A stretch of 31,606 nucleotides of DNA, taken from an uncultured Clostridia bacterium (GTDB lineage Bacteria > Bacillota_A > Clostridia > Christensenellales > Aristaeellaceae). The notes under the pieces were generated by a model. That model was not told the DNA's origin, made no database searches, and saw nothing but the letters and a program-made list of their open reading frames with translations. How positions within the stretch are numbered: the stretch's first letter is position 1; each line of letters opens with the position of its first letter. The translations under genes and the position numbers were made by a program. Positions 1 through 9,500 of this stretch are shown piece after piece. The stretch covers positions 1-31,606 of the forward strand of contig CAKUDW010000003.1 of the NCBI GenBank assembly GCA_934645275.1, in the 5' to 3' direction.

Positions 1-345
1 GGTCACATCCGCGCCGATGGCGGTCAGCGCCAGTATCATGCGCGAATTTTCGGTGGACTTGGCGCGGTGCAGCTGACCGTGTTCATCCGCGTTTTCACGC
101 ACGTAGGCCTCGGCATTGGCATAGTAGCCCTCGGGCACCTGGCGGCCGCTGCGCGCCAGACCGATGACCATCCACTCGCCGCCAACGGAACCTACCTGCG
201 GCGTGCCCAGCGACTGAAGATAATCGCCGGTGGCCTGATAGGCAGCGCGAACGTTATCGGCCATCGCGCCCTCCGCCAGTGCGCCGCCGAGGCACAACAG
301 CGCCGAGAGCAACAGCGCCAGAGATAGCTTTATATATTTCTTCAT
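1..345 (-). CDS. Secreted alpha/alpha-toroid (prenyltransferase-repeat-like) protein, C-terminus missing
   Basis: The frame opens at an ATG at 345 and runs without a stop off the left edge (115 codons seen). An AGGAAGGGAG ribosome binding site lies about 12 bases upstream. The product starts with a signal peptide (MKKYIKLSLALLLSALLCLG, cleavage probably near ALA-EG). The mature part closely matches the start of the C-terminal toroid of the giant protein next door: shared GTP.VGS.GGEWMV.GLARSGR.V, a YY-containing segment, then R.ILALTA.G.DVT. Toroids of this type belong to the terpenoid-cyclase/prenyltransferase fold, which also forms the alpha domain of intrinsic factor and transcobalamin. 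It follows the giant gene on the same strand after a hairpin and about 160 bases with no clear promoter, so co-transcription by read-through under the same B12 riboswitch is likely. Whether a DUF4430 domain follows cannot be seen. The role in corrinoid binding is inference. Confidence 0.85.
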   Translation of the reverse strand, partial: MKKYIKLSLALLLSALLCLGGALAEGAMADNVRAAYQATGDYLQSLGTPQVGSVGGEWMVIGLARSGRQVPEGYYANAEAYVRENADEHGQLHRAKSTENSRMILALTAIGADVT

Positions 346-420
346 GAATGTGGATACTCCCTTCCTGTAATTCGGAATTTGTGGAATTCCGCGAAAACGC
401 CCAAAATCTGGACGCTTTCG

Positions 421-490
421 CCGAAGCCCACCAGAGCTTTGGGCTTTGCCAAATACGCCGGCCCGCAAAGCGCTGATTTTGCCAATTCTG
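421..490. repeat. Diverged copy of the palindromic intergenic repeat
   Basis: The stretch contains CGCCGGCCCGCAAAG followed by GATTTTGCCAATTCTG, matching the core of the three tandem copies at 16.5 kb (CGCCGGCCCGCAAAAC... GGTTTTGCTAATTCT). It sits between two genes, like every other copy noticed. Confidence 0.55.
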
Positions 491-505
491 TAATAAAGCA
501 CCAAT

Positions 506-534
506 GGGAAGGCATGGTTTCACCATGCCTTCCC
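506..534 (-). terminator. Hairpin after the giant surface-protein gene
   Basis: A perfect 12-bp inverted repeat (GGGAAGGCATGG / CCATGCCTTCCC) with a 5-base loop lies 20 bases past the stop codon at 554. The tract after the stem on the minus strand is only moderately T-rich (ATTGGTGCTTTATT), so it may be a leaky terminator or a processing hairpin that lets some transcript reach the next toroid gene. Confidence 0.65.
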
Positions 535-553
535 CCGTTCTGCCAGTTTTGCC

Positions 554-3500
554 TCATGCTGCCGCGGCGATGCCGATGTACAGCTCAAGCGGTTTAATGA
601 CCTCCGCGTTCTCGTCGAACACGTCGCGCATATCGTACAGGCGATTCAAGCCCATCAGATAGCGTGCGTAGGCAGTCAGCGCGTAGTAGCCCTGCTCGGT
701 CGCCATCGCGTCGCGCTCGCCGTCCTTCAGGTGCTTGAAACCGCCGCCCGGCAGGCCGTAGGCCACCAGCGCATCCAGCGCAGAGCTGCCGTTTTTGATG
801 AAGCGCTCGTCGGTTTCAGGGTCGATGTTCAGCGCCGTCAGCGCCACGACGACCTGGGCCGCAGATTCGCTGGTCGCAACCATTTCGCCATCCGGGCCGT
901 AGGTGCCAAAGCCGCCGTTCGAGAACTGCAGCATAGCCAGGCATTCGACACCCTTTTCCACGGCTGCGTTCAGCGCGCTTTCATCTTCGGCGTCCGGCGC
1001 ATAGTAGGGCGCAAGGGCCGTCAGCGCCATGGCCGTCATATCCGTATCGGCATTTTCACCGGCAAACGCCCAGCCGCCGTCCTCGAGCTGCGCATCCAGG
1101 ATGCACTCTATCAGCGCGTCGCGGGTCACATCGCCCTCGGGCAGGTCATAGTTGTTCGAATCCAGTGCGATCAGCGCCCAGATGGGACCGTTGACGCCCT
1201 GATTTTCAATGTAGGCCATTTCGTTCAGGCCCGCAAGCAGGTTATGGCCGTCAACGTCGGTCACATCCCTGCCCAGCGCCGTCAACGCCAGAATGAGCCG
1301 CGCGTTGTCGGTGCACTTGTTGGGATTCAGGCGCTCGTTTTCGTCGATGTTCTCATTCACATAGTCGAGCACCTTGGCATAGTAGCCGTCCGCATCCACT
1401 TCGCGGCCGCTGCGCGCCAGCCCGACGACCATCCACTCGCCGCCGATGGAGCCCACATCCGGCGTGCCCAGTTCTTCGAGCGCGTCGCCGGTTTCGCGGT
1501 ACAGATTTTCAAAATCCGTCAGCTGCGCGAAACGCTCATACGCCGCCTCGGCCGCCTCAAGCGCGGCATAGTTGGTAACCAGCGCCTTTTGCGTATCGGA
1601 AAGCTTGCCGTAGGCCTTGCGCGCCGCGTCGATCTTCACTGCGGAGCTGTCGTCCACCCTGTCGCCGATGGCGTCGATCAGGTCGATCACATCCTGCGCG
1701 GACTGGCGGTCGCCGCTGGTGGCCACGGAGCTCGCCTGCTTATATTCCGCGGCAGTCAGCTTGTCGTAATTGGTAACCAGCTTCTTCTGCGCGTCGGTCA
1801 GCGCGTCATAGGCGTCGCGCGCGGCCTTAATCTTGGTCTTATCATCGCCCATTTCATCGATGAGCTTGATCACCGCGTCCGCCTTGATCTGATCTTCCGC
1901 CTGCTTCAGGCTGGCGTACTTCTTTTCGGCTTCCTGAAGCTTATTGTAGTCATCTACCTGCTTCTTCTCAGCAAAGGTGAGCTTATCATAGGCCTTGCGC
2001 GCCGCGTCGATCTTTGCCTTGCAGCTATCATCGAGCGTCACTTCGCCGATATTTTCAATCAGCTTCTTGACGGCGGCTACCATCACGCTCTCGTCCTCGC
2101 CGTCGTCGGGGCCATGGTCAAAGCCGGTGTTTTCAAGGGTGTAGTCGTCCGTATAGTGGAACACGATGCGGTCGCCATCCTTGAGCTTCTGTTCGGAAAC
2201 GCCCAGCAGCGGATACTTGCCGTTCAGCGTGTACATCCAGCCGGAATTCTTGCCGTTGTCGAATTCGCCGAGACCGTTCACGGAAGCCACATAGTTGCCG
2301 CTCGGGTTGCTGTACTTCATGCCATGCTCATCCAGGCACTGCTTCAGCACCGCCCACACGGTAGCACCGGACTTCACATTATAGGTCGTGGCCTTTACCC
2401 AGGTGGTCAGCCCGCCCTTGGCCAGCGTGTGTACCTTGCCGCTGCCATGCTTGCTGTCGCCAATCAGCGTGAGGGTCACATCAATGGTGCCCGCGGCCTT
2501 CGTCACGGTGATGACGAAGCTTGCGGATACGCCGTCGTAGCTCAGAACCACGGTCTTTTCGCCGCGCGTTTCGGTATCGAAGCCGGTCACGGTCGCGTCG
2601 TCCGCAGCAATTTCCCGGGTACTGCCGTCTGAATAGCGCACGGTGAGCACCATGCCCTTCAGATCGAGCTTGTCGCCCACGGCGTAGGTCGTCTTATAGC
2701 TGCCGGAAATAGTCAGCTTTTCGGCCTTCGCATCCGGATCGATGCTCGCAGCGTCCACCTTCACCCAGCAGCCGGGCGCAATGATCGGGCAATCCGCGGT
2801 GACGGATGCGCCGCCCGCGCTCCAATCCTGCACGGTATCGCTGATCACGCCGCTGGCCGTGAGCAAATAGGAACCCGCTTCGCGGAAGGTCAGCGTGACG
2901 TTGCCGTCCGCATCGATCTTCGCGCCGTCGACGACGGTGAATTTGCCGGCGTTCCACACGCCGATGCTGATCTTGTCCGAGCCCATGCCGCCATTCAGGC
3001 GCAGCGCAAATTCCCTGCCCGCAATGGCGGTGGAAGTGCGCTTGGCAAAGCTCACGTAGTGATCCGCATAATAGGTATTATCCTTATTGACGGAGGCTAC
3101 CAGATAGTCGCCCGCATGCAGCGCGGAGGTATCGCGGTTGCCCACGTCGTTTTCAAGCGCGCTGTCGTTCAGGAAGAACAGGCAGTTCATGGTATCCACG
3201 CCCCAGAGCCTGGACACGCTCACGCCCCACTCGGTTTCGGCGCTCGCATAGCCGCCCGGGCAGTATGCCGCATGGGCCGCCGTCAGCGCCTCATCGTAGG
3301 TCAGCACGCCGTCGCTGTTGATATCCGATACTTCCACGCTGCGGTTGAACATCGCAGCGCCGTCGCTGGCCATGGCGAGCACGCCGCGATCGGATACCGT
3401 CATGTACACGGTGATATCCGCCGCCGGTTCAGCGGTGACCTTCACGCTGCATTCCGCGGTGGCGCTGCCCGCCGTCGCGGTGATGGTTGCCGTGCCGAAG

Positions 3501-6500
3501 GCCTTCGCGGTAACCACGCCGTCAGAAACAGTGGCGACGGCCTCGTTGGAGGAAGTCCAGCGCACGGTCTTGTCCGTGGCGTTTTCGGGGGTCACGGTGG
3601 CGGTAAGGGTCGCGGTTTCATCAATTTTCAGGTCCAACTCGGCCTTATCCAGCGCCAAGCCGGTCACATCGACCACCACGGTGCCGTCGGTGCGCATCAG
3701 CTTGGCCGCGTCCGCGCCCAGCGGGTCATCGGTACGGTTGTGCGCCTTCTTCCAGTCGCAGCCGGTCACCGAGGGGCAGCCAGCCGTGCTGGTTTCGGTG
3801 TTGAAATAGAGCGCGCCGCTCTCGGTTTCATGGGTTTCGCAGTTGGTATCCACATATTCCACAAAGCCGAAGCCGCCCCTTGCGCCGCAGCCGGAGGCAT
3901 AGTAGTTGTTGGCCACGTCGTCGAACTTATTCAGGCTTCTGTAATAGCCGATCACGCCGCCCACGTTGCTGCCGCTGCCGTTCACCTTGCCGGTGAAGGA
4001 ATTGCCGGTGAAGCTGTACGGATCCCACGCCTGCGCAACGAACGTATCGCCGCCGAGAATGCCGCCTACCTTGTCCGCGCCGCTGACGCTGCCGGAGGCT
4101 GAGCAGTTCTGCACGGTGATTTTGATGCCGTTGGGCGCGGTGGAATTGGAATAGCCACCGCCCACGATGCCGCCCACGTGGTCGCCGCTGGCGACAACGC
4201 TGCCGGTGAACGTGCAATCGGTCACCTTGCAGGTGCCCAGGGCGTTATCGCGCGTGCCGATGATGCCGCCGACATAATCCGTGCCATACACGGTCGCCGC
4301 GCTGGTGCAGTTCGAAACCGTGCCCTGAATGCGGCCCGCAATGGAGCCAATCATGCTCTGATCCTTATTATAGCCGATCACCACGCCGCTTTCAACCGTG
4401 CAGTTGCTGATGCTCACCGTAAAGCCTGCGGAGCAGCCCGCGTAGGGATTGCTGTTCAACTCTGTGCCGATCAGGCCGGACTTCAGCGTGGAAGAACCAG
4501 ATTTCAGCGTGACATGATCGATGGCAATGGCCAGGCCGGAAAGGCCCACGCCGGAAAGATTATTTACCAGGCCGTAGCCGGCAATCTTCTTGCCGTAGAT
4601 GTTCAGGTTGGAAACGGTCGCTCCCTTCACATAGCCCAGCAGCGGGAGCCCGCCCTCGGGCACAGTCAGGGTCTTGCCGCTGCAATCCAGATTGCCGCTG
4701 AAGGGCAGCAGGTTCGCGCCGCTCTGAATGTTGTTCGAGCCATCCTTCGTTACGCCGATGGGCGTCCAGCCGTCGGGCAGGGCGATATCCTCGGTCATCT
4801 TCAGATATTCACCCTCGAAGCTCACGCCGCTGGCAACCAGATCGCGCACGGTTTCAAAATCCTGATAGGTTTCAATCAGCCACGGCGCCTCGGCTGTGCC
4901 GCTGCCCTTCAGGCCGCCGCCCACAGTGATCGCCAACTCTACCTGCGCGCCGTTGTATTTGAGTATCACCGTGTTGCCGGTAAGCGGGCCGTCAGGTTCA
5001 ATGGTGATCTGATCCAACGGAACCGTTTCCGTGCCGCCGTCGGCATAGGTTGCCTGAAGCACCGCACCGGTCAGGTCGAAAGCATCGCCCACTGCGTATT
5101 CAGTCCTGGGCGCGGTAATCACTTCCAGCCTCACAGGCGTCTGATTCAGCTGCACAGTATACAGCGTGTCCTGCGCGCCATCGGCGCTGAGCTTGATGTT
5201 CAGCTGCGCCGCATGATGTTCCCAAACAGGCGCGATGGTGGCGCTGGCTTCACCGTTGTAGCTGAGGCTTACGCTATCCAGCAGCGCCACAGCATTTGCA
5301 GTAATCGAGGTCAAATCCGAATCCAATGGCAGAAGCACACTGTAATTGCGCGTCAGCACATCCAGCTTTTCATTCAACTCAAGCGTCGCTTCGCCCAGCG
5401 TGAAATTCAGCGCGCTCAGCGTGGGCTGGCGCAGAACATGCACGGTGTAGGCTTCCAAATCGCCAATTTCGATGGTGATTGTATTGCCCGTAAAATCCTT
5501 AGCCTTCACACAGCCCGAAAGGGGCGCGCCTGAGACCTTACCGGATGTCACCGGAACCTTCAGCGCCCGGTTGTTGAGCAGATTCGTGTAATTTGCTGTA
5601 ATTGCACCCGTACCGTCCTCAGCCAGCGTGGCCCAGACGCCCATGCCGCCGGTACCCGCGATGGCGTCCGGCACAATGATCGTATATTCGCGCACGTCCG
5701 GATCAAACGCCGGGGTCAGCGCAAATTCCGCCCTGGTCGCCAAAATGCCGTTGCGGAGGGTCAGCGCGGCGAGCTTCGGCAGCACCGCCACGGTCACTTC
5801 GCAGCTGGCTTCAAAGCCGCCCGCCTTCGCGGTGATGGTAGCCGTGCCCGCCTTAACCGCGGTCACGAGGCCATCCTTCACGGTGGCGACGGTTTCGTCG
5901 GAGGAGCGCCACGCGACGCTCCTGTCGCTCGCGTTTTCGGGCTCCACCGTGGCGGCCAGCGTGGCCGTGCCGTTCACATCCAGCGTCAGCGCGGTTCTGT
6001 CCAGCGCAATGCCGGTCACAGCGATGGTATCGGTATACCACAAGTTCGCCGCATCCGCACCCAGCGGATCGTCCGTGCGATTATAGCCGGTCCTCCAGCC
6101 GCAGCCCTTGACGACCGGGCACTTTGAAACGTCGGTCTCCGTGCTGAAATAGTTCGTTCCGCTCCCGGTCTCGTGCGTCTCGCAGCTGGTGTCGATGTAC
6201 TCCACAAAGCCGATGCCGCCCCTTGCGCCGCAGCCGGAGGCATAGTAGTTTCCGGAAATATCGTCGCACTTGTTCATGCTCAGATAGTAGCCGACGATAC
6301 CGCCCGCGGCGCTGCCGCTCGAAGCGCTCACCTTGCCGGTGAAGCTGTTGTTCTTCAGTTCGTAGCCGCCCCAGGACTGCGCCACAAAGACGTCCGCGCC
6401 CAGGATGCCGCCCACCTTGTCCGCGCCGCTGACGCTGCCCGACACCTTACAGCCGTTGATCGGAATTTTGCCGCCGTTGGGCGCGCTTGCGTTAGAATAG

Positions 6501-9500
6501 CCGCCGCCCACGATGCCGCCAACCTGCTCGCCGCTGGCGACGACGCTGCCGGTAAACGTGCAGTCGGACACCTCGCAGGTACCCATGGCGTTATCGCGCG
6601 TGCCCAGAATGCCGCCGACATAGTCCTTGCCATATACGGTCGCGCCGCTGGTGCAGTTCGAAATCGTGCCGTGGACACGGCCCGCGATGGAGCCGATCAT
6701 GGATTCATCCTTGCCGTAGCCCACCACCACGCCGCTCTCCACAGTGCAGTTGCGGATGGTGACATAGAAGGCCGCGGAGCAGCCCGCAAAACCATTGGTG
6801 GTGATGTAAGTGCCGATCAGGCCGGACTTCAGCGTGGAGGAACCGGACTTCAGCGTGACATTGTCGATGCAGATCGCTTCGCCGGAAAGGCCCACGCCCT
6901 CCAGATAGTTCACAAGGCCGTAGCCCGCAATCTGCTTGCCGTAGATATTCAGGTTGGAAACCTTGGCGCCCTTCACATAGCCCAGCAGCGGAAGTCCGCC
7001 CTCGGGCACGGTCAGGGTCTTGCCGTTGCCGTCCAGATCGCCGCTGAAGGGCAGCAGATTCTCACCGTTCTTAATATTATGAGAACCATCCTTCGTGATG
7101 CCGATGGGCTGCCAGCCGTCGGGCAGGGTGATGTTTTCCGTCATGCGGAAATACACACCCGCCGCGCTCTCGCCGGAAGCGACGTAATCGTACAGCGCCT
7201 GCAAATCCTGCGCCGTCGCCAGCTCATAGGGCGCTTCCGCCGTGCCCTCGCCATTCCACTTGTAAAGAACAACTTCTACCCTTGCCGCACGGGAGGGCAC
7301 CTTCAGCTCGGTGCCGTCGCCCAGCGTGGTGGTGATGATGCAATAATAGTATTTGTTGCCCAGTTCCACGGTGGACGGCGCGCAATACGCGGTCAGGCCG
7401 TCCTCGCTGACGGTTCCTTCCACCGCCGTGCCGCCGCTGGTACTGCTCGTATCGTTCACGTACCAGGCATAGCTCAGCTTGCCGTCGCCCTCGGTGGGCG
7501 CGGCGACGGTGACGCTCAGCGCGTTCTCCGCCGCGGAGTTCTGCGCGAGCATGCAGTCCTGCGGCTGCGCGGTGATGGTCGCCACATCGTTGCGGCCATA
7601 GTAGTATACGATTTCACAGCTGCCGTCGGCGGGCTTGCCTTCGCCGGTTACGGCGTTCCAGTCGTCCACGCCGCCGCAATAGTAGATCGTTCCAATTTGA
7701 ATATAAGCGAACGCATTCGCTTCAATCGCGGTAACGCCCGTATGAATTACAACGCTTTCCAACCCGCTGCAGTTGGCAAACAGGCCGCGCGGAATCACGG
7801 TAACGCCAGTGGGAATCTTCAGCGTCTTTAACGCCTTGCAACCGCTGAATACGCTGTTTTCCAAGCTGGTAACGCTGTCCGGAACGATGATGTTTTCCAG
7901 TGCGGTGCAGCTCATGAACGCATTATCACCAATCGTGGTCAGGCCGTCCGGCAGCACCACAGAGGCAAGCTTTTCATTGTAGGAAAAGGCATTGCTCTCA
8001 ATGGTCTTAACCGTTGCCGGGAGCTGAACGCCGGTAACTCCCTGACAATTCCTGAATGCAAACTCCCCGATAGCGGTCACGCCGTCTGGAATAACTACGT
8101 TACCTGAAACGCCCTTTTCGCACAGGATGACCGTGCTGCCGTCCGCCGAATAGACGATGCCGTCGCGCTTCACAAAGCGGTCGTTATTATTAATGGTAAG
8201 CTCAGTCACTCTGTAGCCGAGATCCGTCGCCGTCAGAGTTTCCAACGTGCTGGGAAGCGTGATCTTTTTCGGTGCACCGCCGATCTGGCCGAGCTGCGTT
8301 ACGCCCTCAGGAATTTCAATTTCCTCCAGCGCAGTACACCCGCTGAACGCATTGTTAATCGCTTTCAGCTCGTTTCCGTTGAAGGTCACATGCTTCAGAG
8401 CGGTACAATTCATAAACAGCTGGATGCTCAGCTTTCCATTGATCGTTACGCTTTCAAGCGATTTGCATTCGTTGAAGGCGAGCGACTCCAACGTTTCGAG
8501 GGACACAGGAAGAACTACGCTCGTCAACGCGGTCGCCTTGAAGGATTCGTAACCCAGATGGGTCAATCCCTCCGGGAGCGTCGCTTCGGAAAGCTTACCG
8601 CAGCCTTCAAAGGCATGCGAGCCAATGGACTTCAGGCTTGCCGGCAGGCTCGCGCTCGTCAGGTCAGGCAGCTTAAAGAAGGCATAGTTGCCGATGCCGG
8701 TAATGCCCTCCTGCACCACGGCGCTCTTAATCACGGACTTGAAGCCCGCCCACGGCGCCATCGAAACGCTGGTATAATCCGCCATCGCGCCACTGCCGCT
8801 AATGGTCAACACGCCGTTCTTCAGCGTCCACGTTGCACCCGTGCCACAATTGCCGCTGAATTCATCCGCTGCCGTCAATTTCTTCATCGGAAGCTCTACG
8901 GCGTAGGTATTTTCACCAATGCTCGCACAGAGCGTAATGGTAAAGCTGTCACCCTCGCTCCATACCGGCGCGACCACCGATGCCTTGCCGCTGACGGCGG
9001 CCTGACCGTTGATCGTCAGGTCGGTTTTGTAGCTGTCTGCAACCACGCTGATAGACGCGCAGTCCTCCGGCACATAGTAAGTGCCATCGACCAGCGCGAT
9101 ATCCGCACCGTCCGCATCCTTAACCGAGGTGAGCGTCAAATAGGGAGAACGGGTGATATGCAGCGTATAAGTCAGCACATCGCTGCCCGCACCGACGGCC
9201 AGCGAAATCGTATTCTCGCCCGCGCCGTAGCTCACCAGCTGAAGCAGGGTCGAATTCACCGTGGGAGACGGCTTAATCGTCGCGGTTTTATCGTCTCCGG
9301 TTCCGTTCTTCTTGTAAGTCGCCTTGATCGTCGTGCCCTCGGGCGCATCTGTGGAAAGCTGCGCGCCCATCTTAAAGCCTGCCGCCGTCGCGTTTGCTGG
9401 AACTTCGATGGTATATTCAAACACGCCATCCTGCAATTCGACCTGCTTTGCCGTCTTGATGCCATTATACAGATAGCGCAACTCGGACAGATAATGGCGA

